The notes: a model not told the origin generated them from the sequence alone. Positions 17,368 to 28,196 are shown, counted from the first letter of the stretch. The stretch is DNA of 55,608 nt from an uncultured Lachnospiraceae bacterium (GCA_934320845.1 CAKRFU010000018.1:1-55608); one strand, 5' to 3'. Numbers and translations: made by a program.

Positions 17368-17396
17368 ATGTTATCAAAAATAAAATAAGGTTTCAA
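17368..17396 (-). promoter_or_regulatory. Sigma-A promoter of lysA
   Basis: TTGAAA (17391-17396), 17 bp, TAACAT (17368-17373) on the minus strand, about 125 bases before the lysA start. Confidence 0.6.
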
Positions 17397-17426
17397 TACC
17401 CTAACCTGAGAAATATTTAAAACATA

Positions 17427-18662
17427 TCACACAAACTCTATCGGCAGTGCTACTAAATTCTCCCTCAAATATGTTTTCTTATCTATCAGACATACAATCG
17501 CACCCATACCTCGCTTTTTATTCTCAATTTTATCAAGAACCTGATTTGTTGCTCCCATATTTGCCTTAGGATTGCCTGACATTTTTATTTCTACCGGATA
17601 TAATATTCCATCCTCTTCAATCACTAAATCAATTTCATTTTCTGAGGATGAATTCTTATCTTTTCCTCTATAATAAAAAATGCTGAATTTATAATCTTTT
17701 CCCTCATTGCTATATGACTTTAATATTTCTGATACAACAAATGTTTCAAACATATTTCCTGCCACCGCAGAACATTTTAAGGTATCTGCCGTCAGCCATC
17801 TTGTCAAATAGCATGCAAGTCCTGTATCCCTGAAATAAATCTTCGGTGTTTTTACGGCACGTTTAAGAGCACTTGCGCTATATGGCTGTAAAAGATAAAC
17901 AATCCCCGTTCTTTCCAATATAGAAATCCATTTTTTTATCGTAGGCTCACTTACACCTACTTCACCGGCAATATTAGCATAATTTAACATTTCACCCGTT
18001 CTTGCTGCTACCACCGTCAAAAATTTTGTAAAAGTTATGCTGTCTGCCGAAATCATTTCATTTATATCTCTTTCCAAATAAGTTGAGACATAAGAAGAAT
18101 AATATTCCTGCCACTCTCTGTCAAAGGCATATAATTCCGGATATGAACCTTTATGAATAATTTCCCATATATCATCCTTATAAGGTTTAAGTTTCTTCTC
18201 ACGTTCTCTTATATATTCCTCTGACGGTATAAAATGCTTTTCAAAATCCACATCATATATTTCACGCATCGACAACCCTGCAAGTTCCAAAACAGATACC
18301 CGTCCGGCAAGGGATTCGCTAACGCCTTTCATAAGTTCCAGATTTTGTGACCCTGATAAAATAAACAATCCCCTCTCATCAGTTTCATCAACTGTCATTT
18401 TTACATTTTCTAATATACTGCCTTCTTTTTGAACTTCATCAATAAAAAGTGGACACGGATTGTTTATAAAAAACAACTTAGGTTCCTCTCTTGCCTGTAG
18501 CCTTGTCAGTCTGTCATCAAAGCTCGCTATGTTAAATTCAGGAAATTCATGTTTCACAAACGTAGATTTTCCAACCTGTCTTGCACCTACAATCAAAGTG
18601 CACTTATTTGAAGCAACACGCCTTTTCAACACTGAAGTAATAGCTCTTTTTATATATGTCAT
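17427..18662 (-). CDS. AAA_14/DUF4143-type ATP-binding protein
   Basis: 411 residues. Walker A GARQVGKST (26-34), Walker B PLFIDEVQ (71-78), and sensor motif LSGSQ typical of the AAA_14 domain. The DUF4143 region follows, ending in a restriction-endonuclease-like segment with EIDLVIEEDG and PVEIKMSG, which resembles the D...E-x-K nuclease core. These proteins are common, often in many copies, in anaerobes, and their job is unknown. It is alone between lysA and parC, with no clear partner. It is from a different family from the ATPase at 2943-4661, although both combine an ATPase with a nuclease-like end. Confidence 0.85.
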   Translation of the reverse strand: MTYIKRAITSVLKRRVASNKCTLIVGARQVGKSTFVKHEFPEFNIASFDDRLTRLQAREEPKLFFINNPCPLFIDEVQKEGSILENVKMTVDETDERGLFILSGSQNLELMKGVSESLAGRVSVLELAGLSMREIYDVDFEKHFIPSEEYIREREKKLKPYKDDIWEIIHKGSYPELYAFDREWQEYYSSYVSTYLERDINEMISADSITFTKFLTVVAARTGEMLNYANIAGEVGVSEPTIKKWISILERTGIVYLLQPYSASALKRAVKTPKIYFRDTGLACYLTRWLTADTLKCSAVAGNMFETFVVSEILKSYSNEGKDYKFSIFYYRGKDKNSSSENEIDLVIEEDGILYPVEIKMSGNPKANMGATNQVLDKIENKKRGMGAIVCLIDKKTYLRENLVALPIEFV

Positions 18663-18748
18663 GCTGCACCTCCGACTAATCTAAAATGTAATTTTATTAT
18701 AATCTGCATTTCAAATTAAATCAATAGATAATTCACTCCATGCCCCAA

Positions 18749-21001
18749 TTACACCCTTATCTTGGTCTTTGTCGCTTTATCATTTCGTTTGCGTGTCTTT
18801 ATCTTCTTAACAGCAAATTTCTTTCCGTCGTGTTCTATTGTTTCCGTTTCTTTTGATACTACTTCTGCATACCATGCGTAATCTTCTGCTGCCACGGTTA
18901 TTCCCTTTACTCCCTTGCTGGCTTTTTTGAGTTCATTTACCTGTGAGAGTGGGAAACGCAGTGAGGCTTCTTTATGTGTTATGATAACAACACTGCTGTC
19001 CTCTGATATTGATTCTTCGTCAGTAAGAGGTCGTACCTTTACGAGTTCATCTCCGTCATCAAGCTTTGTCGAGTTTATCGTCGAACGGTTTGTTTCAAAT
19101 TCTACGCCTGATACAAGCTTTACAAGACCGTTTTTTGTCACAAATAAAAGCTGTGAATTAAATAAATCTTCAAACGCTATATATGTGAGAGCTTCATCAT
19201 CCCCCAGTTTACATAGCGATTGTATAAGTACACCTTTATCTCTGTTTCGTCCTTTCGGTATCGCAGTCATTTTTATTTGATGCATAAATCCGTTTTTGGT
19301 AAATACACACAACTTGTCTGTATTCCTTATCTGTATTTTATGCGTATATTCATTTAACGATTCTTCGGAAATTCTCGAATAACTTGACTCGTCTACTGAT
19401 TTGCAATAGCCAAATCTGTCAATAAGCACATAGAGATTTTCTTCTTTTACTTCCTCGACATATTTTCCTGCATCAAGATTTGTAAGCAGTGTACGTCTTC
19501 CTCTGCCAAACTGCTTTTTATAATTTTTAAGTCTTGTCTTTATAACTTTGTGAAGTTCATTTATATTTCCAAGTATTCCATTGTATTCTTCAATATTTGC
19601 AAGCAGTGAATCATTCTCCTGATGAAGTTTTAAAAGTTCAAGTCCTATCAGCTTGCTGAGTGGCATTGCAAGTATCGCATCTGCCTGATTTTTTGTAAAA
19701 TCAAGTTTTGCCGCCGCATTCTTTGATTTCTGTGACCTGAATTTAATATCAGTTGTCACTCCGTTTATAAGACAGTTCTTAGCCTGCTTTACCGAATCAC
19801 TTCCTCTAAGTATTTCTATGATAAGGTCAATTACATCTGTTGCTTTTATAAGTCCCGCTACTATCTCAAGTCTTGATTTCGCTTTTTCCAAAAGATGCTC
19901 GTACTCTTTTGTGTAGAGCTCTTCCTGAAACTCTACAAATTCCTGTACAAGCCCCTTGAGTGTAAACGTAATCGGCTGCTTATCTTTTACGGCAAGCATA
20001 TTTACGCCGTATGTATCTTCAAGTGATGTTTTTTGATAGAGTCCGTTCAAAAGATTTTCTGCATTTCTGTCTTTTTTTACTTCTACTACTATCCTTATTC
20101 CTTCCTTTGACGACTCATCACGCACATCATATATCTCATCAAATACTTTATCCTTTGATAATGATACAAGATTTTCAAGTAATTTTGTTTTGTTTCCCGC
20201 TACGGTATATGGAATTTCCGTTACCACGATATTTTTTCTTCCGTTTGTACCCGCTTCTATCTCTGCTTTTGCACGCAGCTTTATTTTTCCCTCACCTGTA
20301 TCATAAATTTCAAACAAATCATCTGAGTTAGTCACTGAAGCACCCGTTGGAAAATCAGGCCCTTTTATATATTTCATAAGTCCTTTTGTGGAAATCTCAG
20401 GATTATCCATATATGCAATAACTCCGTCTATCACTTCCCCCGGATTGTGCGGTGGCATATTTGTTGCCATTCCCACCGCAATTCCTGTTGTTCCGTTTAT
20501 AAGGAGATTTGGTAGTGTTGCAGGAAGCACAAGCGGCTCCTTTTCACTCTCGTCAAAGTTTGGGCCAAATGGCACAAGTCCCTTATCAAGGTTTTCAAGC
20601 ATTGTCATTGCCGGTTTTGAAAGTCTTGCCTCTGTATAACGCATAGCTGCCGCACCGTCACCGTCTATTGAGCCAAAATTTCCATGACCGTCAACAAGCG
20701 GCAGTGAAAGTGAATAATCTTCGGTCATATGTACAAGCGCATCATAGATGGAACTGTCACCGTGTGGATGATACTTACCCATAGTATCACCTACTATACG
20801 TGCACTTTTTCTGTGCGGTTTGTCCGGTGCGAGTCCAAGTTCATCCATTGCATAAAGTATTCTTCTCTGAACAGGCTTTAAGCCATCCCTTACATCAGGA
20901 AGTGCTCTCGCAATAATAACACTCATTGCGTAATCTCTATATGAATTTCTCATTTCCTCGGAGAAATCAAGCTGTATAATCGATTGTTCATTCGTCTTCA
21001 T
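18749..21001 (-). CDS. parC: Type II topoisomerase subunit A (ParC type)
   Basis: 750 residues. The catalytic Tyr is in [12 protein letters not shown], and the breakage-reunion signature [13 protein letters not shown] keeps the Ser and Asp whose changes give quinolone resistance. The C-terminal wing domain lacks a recognisable GyrA box (QRRGGKG), which favours topoisomerase IV, the decatenating enzyme, over gyrase. It cuts DNA and pairs with the ParE-type subunit encoded just upstream. A GTG at 21013 is in frame, but ATG 20999-21001 has AAGTGGGG at the right distance. Only 14 bases separate it from parE. Confidence 0.8.
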   Translation of the reverse strand: MKTNEQSIIQLDFSEEMRNSYRDYAMSVIIARALPDVRDGLKPVQRRILYAMDELGLAPDKPHRKSARIVGDTMGKYHPHGDSSIYDALVHMTEDYSLSLPLVDGHGNFGSIDGDGAAAMRYTEARLSKPAMTMLENLDKGLVPFGPNFDESEKEPLVLPATLPNLLINGTTGIAVGMATNMPPHNPGEVIDGVIAYMDNPEISTKGLMKYIKGPDFPTGASVTNSDDLFEIYDTGEGKIKLRAKAEIEAGTNGRKNIVVTEIPYTVAGNKTKLLENLVSLSKDKVFDEIYDVRDESSKEGIRIVVEVKKDRNAENLLNGLYQKTSLEDTYGVNMLAVKDKQPITFTLKGLVQEFVEFQEELYTKEYEHLLEKAKSRLEIVAGLIKATDVIDLIIEILRGSDSVKQAKNCLINGVTTDIKFRSQKSKNAAAKLDFTKNQADAILAMPLSKLIGLELLKLHQENDSLLANIEEYNGILGNINELHKVIKTRLKNYKKQFGRGRRTLLTNLDAGKYVEEVKEENLYVLIDRFGYCKSVDESSYSRISEESLNEYTHKIQIRNTDKLCVFTKNGFMHQIKMTAIPKGRNRDKGVLIQSLCKLGDDEALTYIAFEDLFNSQLLFVTKNGLVKLVSGVEFETNRSTINSTKLDDGDELVKVRPLTDEESISEDSSVVIITHKEASLRFPLSQVNELKKASKGVKGITVAAEDYAWYAEVVSKETETIEHDGKKFAVKKIKTRKRNDKATKTKIRV

Positions 21002-21015
21002 TTTAATCCCCACTT

Positions 21016-22947
21016 CTAAATATCAAGATTTGCATACTGTGCTTCTTCCATTATAAACTGACGTCTCGGAGGCACATTACTACTCATAAGTGTTGTCGTT
21101 GCATCGTCTGCATCTACACTGTCGCTTATGGTTATCTGTGCAAGCAGTCTGCTCTCCGGGTCAAGTGTTGTCTCCCAGAGCTGTGATGCGTCCATCTCGC
21201 CAAGACCTTTGTAACGCTGTATGCTTATTATTTTATTGTTTTTATTTTTTCTAAACTTTTCAAGTTCAAAATCATTGAATACATATTCTGATTGTTTCTT
21301 TTTTGTTTTTTTGTCAAGTGCTTCATAATCCACTTTGTAAAGTGGCGGAAGCCCTCTGTATATTTTACCTGAATAAATAAGTTCCGGCATGAAACGGTAG
21401 AAAAACGTGAGCAGTAATGTACTTATGTGTGCCCCGTCAACATCGGCATCGGTAAGAATAATAATCTTATCATATCTCAATTTACTTATATCAAATTCAT
21501 CACCTATACCACATCCGAACGCAGCAATCATTGATTTTATCTCATTGTTGAGCAAAATCTTCTCAAGTGATGCTTTCTCCACATTCAATATTTTTCCCCT
21601 GAGTGGCAGAACAGCCTGTGTTTTTCTGTTTCTTGCTGTCTTTACAGTACCACCGGCCGAATCTCCCTCGACTATATATACCTCGCACTCTTCAGGATTT
21701 TTCGATGTACATGCCGCAAGTTTACTCTTAGTATCTACATCATTCAACTGCTTCAATACCGTATTTCTTGCTTTATCACTTGCCTTTCTTGCGTTGTAAC
21801 TTTTTACTGAGTTGTCAAGTATTGTCTGAAGTACATTTATGTTTTTGTCAAGATAACGCTGTATTTCTGTTGTCACGACCTCGTCTACTGCCGTTTTGGC
21901 ATCGGTATTTCCAAGTTTTGTCTTTGTCTGACCCTCAAACTGCGGGTCTGGATGCTTTATTGAAATAATTGCAACAAGTCCGTTTCTTATATCTTTTCCA
22001 TCAAAATTTTCATCTTTATCTTTTAACACTCCGAGTTCTCTCGCATATTGATTCATAACTCTTGTAAGTGCCATCTTGAATCCTGTTACAAGTGTTCCTC
22101 CATCTACTACATTTATTCTGTTGCAATACGGATTTATCTGCTCTGTAAAATTTGTCGTATATTGAAGTGCAACTTCCACTTCTATATCACCGCTTGACCC
22201 CTCAAAATAAATCGGCTCTTTATGAAGTACATGTGCATCTCTGTTTATATAAGATACAAAGCTTTTTATACCGTGTTCTTCGATGTATGTCCGCTCTTCG
22301 CCGTCGTTTTCGTTTTTAAATATAAGTTTAAGGTTTTTATTAAGGTATGCTATCTCTTTAAGCTTTTTCTTTATAACTTCTGCTTTAAAATGTATTGTCT
22401 CAAATATCTCAGCATCCGGATAAAATGTAACTTTTGTTCCTGTCGCTGACTTTGCACACTTTCCTACCGGCTCAAGTGCACCTTTTTTAAGTTCAACTAC
22501 AGGATGACCTCCGTCTCTGTACTCATCCCTGTATACAAGTCCACCTCTTTTTACTTCAACTATCATATGTGTTGAAAGTGCATTAACCACTGATGAACCT
22601 ACACCGTGCAATCCGCCTGATACTTTGTATGCAGAATTTCCAAACTTTCCTCCTGCGTGAAGTATCGTATAAACCACACGTACCGTCGATACTTTTTTTG
22701 TAGGGTGTATATCTACCGGTACACCTCGTCCATTATCCTCTATGCATATACCCCCGTCTCCTAGCATTGTAATATGTATCTCATTACAAAATCCGGCAAG
22801 ATGTTCATCTATACTATTATCAAGTATTTCCCATATCAGATGATGAAGTCCCCTCGAACCTGTAGAACCTATATACATTCCCGGTCTTTTTCTTACCGCT
22901 TCAAGCCCCTCAAGTATCACTATCTCTTTTCCTGTATACTCGCTCAT
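21016..22947 (-). CDS. parE: Type II topoisomerase subunit B (ParE type)
   Basis: 643 residues: GHKL ATPase domain ([24 protein letters not shown] and [14 protein letters not shown]) and TOPRIM domain ([16 protein letters not shown]). The C-terminal tail ends [16 protein letters not shown], as in GyrB/ParE proteins. It provides ATP hydrolysis for strand passage with the downstream ParC-type subunit. ATG 22945-22947 is chosen: an in-frame TTG at 22959 would abut the GGAGG itself. A strong sigma-A promoter lies at 22993-23021. GyrB is the main alternative name. Confidence 0.8.
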   Translation of the reverse strand: MSEYTGKEIVILEGLEAVRKRPGMYIGSTGSRGLHHLIWEILDNSIDEHLAGFCNEIHITMLGDGGICIEDNGRGVPVDIHPTKKVSTVRVVYTILHAGGKFGNSAYKVSGGLHGVGSSVVNALSTHMIVEVKRGGLVYRDEYRDGGHPVVELKKGALEPVGKCAKSATGTKVTFYPDAEIFETIHFKAEVIKKKLKEIAYLNKNLKLIFKNENDGEERTYIEEHGIKSFVSYINRDAHVLHKEPIYFEGSSGDIEVEVALQYTTNFTEQINPYCNRINVVDGGTLVTGFKMALTRVMNQYARELGVLKDKDENFDGKDIRNGLVAIISIKHPDPQFEGQTKTKLGNTDAKTAVDEVVTTEIQRYLDKNINVLQTILDNSVKSYNARKASDKARNTVLKQLNDVDTKSKLAACTSKNPEECEVYIVEGDSAGGTVKTARNRKTQAVLPLRGKILNVEKASLEKILLNNEIKSMIAAFGCGIGDEFDISKLRYDKIIILTDADVDGAHISTLLLTFFYRFMPELIYSGKIYRGLPPLYKVDYEALDKKTKKKQSEYVFNDFELEKFRKNKNNKIISIQRYKGLGEMDASQLWETTLDPESRLLAQITISDSVDADDATTTLMSSNVPPRRQFIMEEAQYANLDI

Positions 22948-22992
22948 TATATCCTGCAACCTCCTATAATTTTATACGAACAAATATTTGCC

Positions 22993-23021
22993 ATTATAAC
23001 AGAAATCCCAAAAAATTGCAA
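22993..23021 (-). promoter_or_regulatory. Sigma-A promoter of parE-parC
   Basis: TTGCAA (23016-23021), 17 bp, TATAAT (22993-22998) on the minus strand. It directly follows, and slightly overlaps, the terminator of the upstream gene. Confidence 0.8.
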
Positions 23022-23060
23022 AAAAATCTGCGTGGCATGATTTATCCACACAGATTTTTT
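23011..23060 (-). terminator. Intrinsic terminator upstream of parE
   Basis: AAAAAATCTG...GTGG pairs with CCAC...CAGATTTTTT (23021-23060), and T runs follow on the minus strand. It ends the transcript of the acidic membrane protein. A perfect DnaA-box sequence TTATCCACA (23042-23050) lies in the loop and stem. Confidence 0.75.
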
Positions 23061-23085
23061 GAATCATATGTCAAAAGTTATTCTT

Positions 23086-23409
23086 TTATTCATCTGATTT
23101 TTCATCATCTCCTGATGCTTTTTCACTGTCATCTGATGTATCTTCACTTTCCATGTCAAGTGTCACATATTCTCTGTCACCTGCTTCATCATCATTTGAC
23201 GGCTCAGCGTCTTCTGCTTCATCGTCATCTTCGTCTTCATCATCAAAATCATCGTCGAAATCGTCATCAAATTCCTCATCGAAGTCATCGAAATCCTCAT
23301 CTCTCTTTAAAAGGTCGATTCCAAAGAATTTTTTAAGACAGTAGACAGCACCGCATGCTGCTCCCGCAATCGCTGCCACACCCGCAGCAAATTTAAAAAG
23401 TTTTTTCAT
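23086..23409 (-). CDS. Small membrane-anchored acidic protein, unknown function
   Basis: 107 residues that I do not recognise. A Lys-start and one hydrophobic, Ala/Gly-rich helix (about residues 5-28, with two Cys) are followed by KKFF and then a long Asp/Glu-rich tail with FDDDFDDDF-like repeats and a Ser/Asp C-terminus. The likely topology is an N-terminal anchor with a long acidic, disordered arm. An in-frame TTG (23413-23415) sits 5 bases from GGAGG and the ATG sits 11 bases away; I chose the ATG, but either is possible. It stands between pfkA and parE. Acidic tails can mimic DNA or bind basic proteins, but no function is claimed. Confidence 0.75.
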   Translation of the reverse strand: MKKLFKFAAGVAAIAGAACGAVYCLKKFFGIDLLKRDEDFDDFDEEFDDDFDDDFDDEDEDDDEAEDAEPSNDDEAGDREYVTLDMESEDTSDDSEKASGDDEKSDE

Positions 23410-23496
23410 AGACAAACTTACCTCCTTCTATTCTATTAATATTATTGTCATTTGTATGCATCCCTGTAATAGTACAAATTGACAGTAATTTGTTTA

Positions 23497-24474
23497 TTAT
23501 CTTGTTGTAAGTTTATGAGTAATATGGAATAAATATGGGTCTAAGTCTTTTGACATTGAGAGTGCTTCCTGAATATCAAAATCCACAAATTCTCCCTCTT
23601 TATATCCTACAACTCTATTGCTCTTTCCCTCACATAAAAGTTCAACAGCCATAGTACCCATTGCTGATGCAAATACTCTGTCTTTACATGTAGGGTTTCC
23701 ACCACGCTGAATATGTCCAAGAATTGTCGCTCTTGTCTCAACGCCTGTTGCTACCTCAATTATCTTAGCCATTTCTGCTGAGTTTCCAACTCCCTCGGCA
23801 TTTACTATAATGTGGTTTTTCTTGCCGAGTTTTCTTCTATCCTGAATTTTTGAAATAATTCTCTGAATATCTCCGTGATACTTCTCAGTGGTAAGAATAT
23901 ATTCTGCACCACTCGCAATACCGGTCCAAAGAGCAATATGACCTGCTGTACGTCCCATAACCTCAACGACACTGCAGCGCTCATGAGATTCAGATGTATC
24001 TCTAAGTTTGTCAATTGCTTCCATAGCTGTATTTATAGCTGTATCAAATCCTATAGTATACTCTGTACATGCTATATCAAGGTCGATGGTTCCCGGAACT
24101 CCTATTGTGTTTATTCCCTGTTCCGAAAGTCTGCTCGCTCCGTTGAACGAACCGTCACCACCGATAACTACTATACCATCAATATCATGCTTGCGGCAGA
24201 TTTCTGCTGCCTTCTGCTGATACTCTTTCTTTTTAAATTCAAGACATCTGGCAGTGTAAAGGATAGTTCCTCCCGTCTGAATGATGTCTGATACTGAAAG
24301 ATTATTCATATCAATGATATCTTCCTCTAAAAGACCTGCATATCCTCTTCTGATTCCTTTAACCTTAAGTCCGTTTGAAATTCCTGTACGGACAACTGCT
24401 CTTATAGCAGCATTCATTCCCGGTGCATCTCCACCGCTTGTCAGCACACCAATAGTCTTAACAGCATTACTCAT
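23497..24474 (-). CDS. pfkA: 6-phosphofructokinase
   Basis: 325 residues, the standard bacterial PfkA size. Motifs: GVLTSGGDAPGMNAAIRAVV (ATP and sugar phosphate loop), GGDGSF, catalytic PGTIDLD, VEVMGR, and the effector/substrate segment TILGHIQRGG. It phosphorylates fructose-6-phosphate in glycolysis. The catalytic TIDND motif reads TIDLD: the two Asp are kept and the Asn is Leu. GGAGG precedes the ATG. It is downstream of dnaE with a 140-base gap and likely has its own promoter, which I could not fix. Confidence 0.95.
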   Translation of the reverse strand: MSNAVKTIGVLTSGGDAPGMNAAIRAVVRTGISNGLKVKGIRRGYAGLLEEDIIDMNNLSVSDIIQTGGTILYTARCLEFKKKEYQQKAAEICRKHDIDGIVVIGGDGSFNGASRLSEQGINTIGVPGTIDLDIACTEYTIGFDTAINTAMEAIDKLRDTSESHERCSVVEVMGRTAGHIALWTGIASGAEYILTTEKYHGDIQRIISKIQDRRKLGKKNHIIVNAEGVGNSAEMAKIIEVATGVETRATILGHIQRGGNPTCKDRVFASAMGTMAVELLCEGKSNRVVGYKEGEFVDFDIQEALSMSKDLDPYLFHITHKLTTR

Positions 24475-24614
24475 AATGTCCTCCTTAAGTATCGTAAAAT
24501 AAAAACGTTAGTATAAATTTTCCGAAACAATAAGTATAGTACAATAAGTATTTTTACATAAATTTTACTATGACTTATTCTCATTTATCCAATATAATTT
24601 TACGGCAAATTTAA

Positions 24615-27600
24615 TTATTTTTCAATACTCTTTTCACGAATTGCAAGTGCCTCTTTTGGCATAAATTTAAAGTTTTCATCTCTAATCAATTTTCTTGCAT
24701 CTACGCCTCTGCTTCTTGGAAGTCTTTTTATCTGTTTTTCCTTTGCGGCATAGATACATACCATATCCTTTCCGTCATACGGAAGCAGATTTTTATATAA
24801 TTCCTGCTCTTTATTAACAAACTCCTCCAAATCTTCAAATCGTATCCACAATTCACACGGTATCATGTTGAAAGGTATTATCTCCTGGCATATAAGTTTC
24901 GCCGCACCATTCTCGCTGTTTTGCGCCCTTCCTTTTACAAACACTTTTGCATCATCTTCGAGAAACGGTTTAAGTCTCTCGTAATCTCTTGGAAAGATTG
25001 TGACTTCAACTGTTCCGTAAAGGTCCTCAATCTGAATGTATGCCATAAGCTTATTTGTTTTTTTTGTGACTTTAACTTTTTTATCTGAAATCATGCCTCC
25101 AATAATAACACTTTCTCCGTCTGCGACTTTTGCTGATGAATTGTCCTCGTCTTCCGACACCATAAAATCGAGTGATGACCTTGTGCAGTTTTTATCCATC
25201 AGCTCCGTATAATCATTTAAAGGATGTCCACTTATATATATTCCCAGAACTTCCTTTTCAAATCCGAGAAGTTCCTCTTTGTCAAATTCTTCAATATCCG
25301 GATATTTTATCTCGTTTGCCTTATCGAGTTCCTCATCACCCATATCAAAGAGTGACATCTGTCCTGCAATTGCATCTTTTTTCTCTCTGTTTACGCTGTC
25401 AAGCATCGAATCGTATACCATCATTTTCTGACGGCGGTTTCCGGGCATCGAATCAAGTGCTCCTGCTTTTATAAAATTTTCTATTGTATGCCTGTTTATC
25501 TCTTTTGATGTAAGGCGTTTCATAAAATCATACATGGAGTCAAATTTTCCTCCACGTTTTCTTTCAGCTACTATAGCCTCGATAACCGGTTCGCCTACAC
25601 CTTTTATCGCTGACATTCCAAATCGTATTGCGTCACCCGCCACATGGAATCTGCTGTATCCCTCATTTACATCAGGCGGAAGAATGTCTATGCCAAGACT
25701 CTTGCTGCTCATAATATATGATATGACTTTCGTCGTATTATCTTTTACAGACGTGAGAAGTGCCGCCATAAATTCAACAGGATAATAACACTTTAAGTAT
25801 GCTGTCTGATATGATACTACCGCATACGCCGCCGCATGTGATTTATTGAAAGCATATTTTGCGAAATCAATCATCTCGTCGTAGATTTTATTTGCAACGG
25901 TTTCGTCTATTCCGTTCGCTATGCAGCCTTTTACTCCCTCTGCTTCGTTTCCGTAAACAAAGTTTTTACGCTCTGCCTCCATGACTTTTGTTTTCTTTTT
26001 AGCCATGGCACGACGTACAAGGTCACTTCGTCCAAAGCTGTATCCGGCAAGGTTTCTTACTATCTGCATTACCTGCTCCTGATATACGATACAGCCATAT
26101 GTAGGTGCAAGTATCGGTTCCAGCTGCGGACAATCATAAACTATACTGTCTCTGTTATTCTTTCCGGCTATATACTTCGGAATAAAGTCCATTGGTCCCG
26201 GACGATAGAGTGAAATTCCGGCTATAACATCTTCCATGTTCTGAGGCTTTAATTCTTTCATGAACTGTCTCATGCCGGGACTTTCAAGCTGGAATACTCC
26301 CTCTGTCTTTCCTGTTCCAATCATTTCAAACACTTTTTTATCGTCATAGTCAATATCCATCATGGTATCATCTGCAAGATTAGCCATATGCGCTGCATTT
26401 TGTATAACGGTAAGTGTTCTGAGTCCAAGGAAATCCATCTTTAAAAGACCAAGTTCCTCAAGTGTTGTCATCGTATACTGCGTTGTTATCGTTCCGTCAG
26501 AAGCTCTCGAAAGCGGCACATATTCATCTACCGCCTCAGGGCTTATCAAAACTCCTGCAGCATGCATTGATGTATGACGCGGAAGTCCTTCGAGACGCAT
26601 CGACATGTCAATAAGATTTTCTGCCTGCTCATCACTGTCATAAAGTGCTTTTAATTCTGGATTTTCTTTCAATGCCTTTTCTATTGTAATTCCCAGTTCC
26701 ATAGGAATGGCTTTTGCAACCATATCCACAAAACTGAGTGGCAGATCAAGTGCTCTTCCAACATCTCTTATTGCATTTCTGGCAGCCATCGTTCCAAATG
26801 TTACAATCTGAACCACACGGTCTCTTCCATATTTATCCATTACATATCTTATGACCTCCGGGCGTCTTTCATAGCAGAAATCTATGTCTATATCAGGCAT
26901 TGTTACTCGTTCAGGGTTCAAAAATCTTTCAAAGAGAAGGTCATACCTTAATGGATCTATATTGGTAATTCCCAGCGTATATGACACGACACTTCCCGCT
27001 GCCGAGCCTCGTCCCGGTCCGACACTTATTCCATTGTCCCTCGCATATTTGATAAAATCCCACACAATAAGGAAATAATCAACAAATCCCATGGTATGAA
27101 TTGTCTCAAGCTCATATTCAAGCCTTTCCTTAAGTGACTTATCAGGCTCACCATATCTTCTTATAAGTCCCTCATTGCAAAGTTTATTCAGATATTCCCA
27201 TGCCGTATATCCGTCAGGCACATCATAATGCGGTAATTTATAGTTGCCAAACTCAATCTCGACATGACATCTGTCTGCAACTTTTTCCGTATTTTCCAGT
27301 GCTTCCAGTGCATACGGAAAGAGATTTTTCATCTCATCTTCTGATTTGAGATAATATTGCCCTCCGTCATATCTCATTCTGTCTTCATCAGTAACTTTTT
27401 TCTGCGTCTGGATACAAAGCAAAATATCGTGTGCCTTGGCATCATCAGCCATTATGTAATGTACATCGTTTGTCGCAACAAGTTCAATTCCCGTTTCCTG
27501 GCTCATTCTAAGCAACCCTTGATTTACCGTTGTCTGGTCTGATATTCCATGATCCTGAAGTTCAAGGAAAAAATTATTTTTCCCAAATATATCTCTTAGT

Positions 27601-28082
27601 CTCAGAGCTTCTTTTTTTGCTTCGTCATAAAATCCCTGCCTGAGATTCGTTGCCACAATTCCGGCAAGACATGCACTGAGTGCAATAATTCCTTCATGAA
27701 ACTGCTCTAGCACCTCATAATCTACTCTCGGTTTATAATAAAAGCCTTCCGTAAATCCTCTCGAAACAATTTTCATAAGATTAGCATAACCCTTATCATT
27801 TTCCGCAAGCAAAACAAGATGGTTATATCTTCCTTCACCTTTTTCGTTCTTTTTATCAAACCTTGAACCCGGTGCCACATACACTTCACAACCTATTACC
27901 GGATTTATATCCGCTGCCTTACAAGCTCTATAAAAGTCTATGACACCGTACATATTTCCATGATCTGTAATCGCTAGGTTTTTCATCCCAAGTTCTTTTG
28001 CTCTGTTTACAATCTCATTTATCTTGCATGAACCGTCCAACAAAGAATACTGTGTATGGACATGAAGATGTGTAAAACTCAT
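24615..28082 (-). CDS. dnaE: DNA polymerase III alpha subunit DnaE
   Basis: 1155 residues. An N-terminal PHP domain (HLHVHTQYSLLDG) is followed by the polymerase domain with the catalytic Asp motif PDIDIDF, then helix-hairpin-helix and an OB-fold region near the C-terminus (VTIFPRDYE). No proofreading exonuclease insert, so this is DnaE, not PolC. In Firmicutes DnaE extends RNA primers and works beside PolC. The start ATG at 28080-28082 follows GAGGAGG; the frame stays open 17 codons upstream without an SD. A terminator (28132-28170) separates it from crh. Confidence 0.95.
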   Translation of the reverse strand: MSFTHLHVHTQYSLLDGSCKINEIVNRAKELGMKNLAITDHGNMYGVIDFYRACKAADINPVIGCEVYVAPGSRFDKKNEKGEGRYNHLVLLAENDKGYANLMKIVSRGFTEGFYYKPRVDYEVLEQFHEGIIALSACLAGIVATNLRQGFYDEAKKEALRLRDIFGKNNFFLELQDHGISDQTTVNQGLLRMSQETGIELVATNDVHYIMADDAKAHDILLCIQTQKKVTDEDRMRYDGGQYYLKSEDEMKNLFPYALEALENTEKVADRCHVEIEFGNYKLPHYDVPDGYTAWEYLNKLCNEGLIRRYGEPDKSLKERLEYELETIHTMGFVDYFLIVWDFIKYARDNGISVGPGRGSAAGSVVSYTLGITNIDPLRYDLLFERFLNPERVTMPDIDIDFCYERRPEVIRYVMDKYGRDRVVQIVTFGTMAARNAIRDVGRALDLPLSFVDMVAKAIPMELGITIEKALKENPELKALYDSDEQAENLIDMSMRLEGLPRHTSMHAAGVLISPEAVDEYVPLSRASDGTITTQYTMTTLEELGLLKMDFLGLRTLTVIQNAAHMANLADDTMMDIDYDDKKVFEMIGTGKTEGVFQLESPGMRQFMKELKPQNMEDVIAGISLYRPGPMDFIPKYIAGKNNRDSIVYDCPQLEPILAPTYGCIVYQEQVMQIVRNLAGYSFGRSDLVRRAMAKKKTKVMEAERKNFVYGNEAEGVKGCIANGIDETVANKIYDEMIDFAKYAFNKSHAAAYAVVSYQTAYLKCYYPVEFMAALLTSVKDNTTKVISYIMSSKSLGIDILPPDVNEGYSRFHVAGDAIRFGMSAIKGVGEPVIEAIVAERKRGGKFDSMYDFMKRLTSKEINRHTIENFIKAGALDSMPGNRRQKMMVYDSMLDSVNREKKDAIAGQMSLFDMGDEELDKANEIKYPDIEEFDKEELLGFEKEVLGIYISGHPLNDYTELMDKNCTRSSLDFMVSEDEDNSSAKVADGESVIIGGMISDKKVKVTKKTNKLMAYIQIEDLYGTVEVTIFPRDYERLKPFLEDDAKVFVKGRAQNSENGAAKLICQEIIPFNMIPCELWIRFEDLEEFVNKEQELYKNLLPYDGKDMVCIYAAKEKQIKRLPRSRGVDARKLIRDENFKFMPKEALAIREKSIEK

Positions 28083-28131
28083 ATACACCGGCCTCCTCTT
28101 CTTCAAATGTAACCACATAATTGTGAAAAAC

Positions 28132-28170
28132 AAAAAGCAGACTGCATCATATAATGTAACCGTCTGCTTT
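28132..28170 (-). terminator. Intrinsic terminator after crh
   Basis: AAAGCAGAC/GTCTGCTTT arms (28134-28142, 28162-28170) followed on the minus strand by TTGTTTTTC. Also T-rich on the plus strand. It ends the murB-rapZ-whiA-crh transcript. Confidence 0.85.
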
Positions 28171-28196
28171 CATTTTTTATTTCAGGCAATATCTAT

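Noticed and set aside
17242..17426. Lysine riboswitch or T-box before lysA
   Set aside because: The leader is about 120 nt and shows neither the lysine aptamer pattern nor a T-box sequence.
23016..23344. Plus-strand His/Ser-rich frames opposite the acidic protein gene
   Set aside because: They are low-complexity shadows of the Asp codons of the minus-strand gene and lack a fitting SD.
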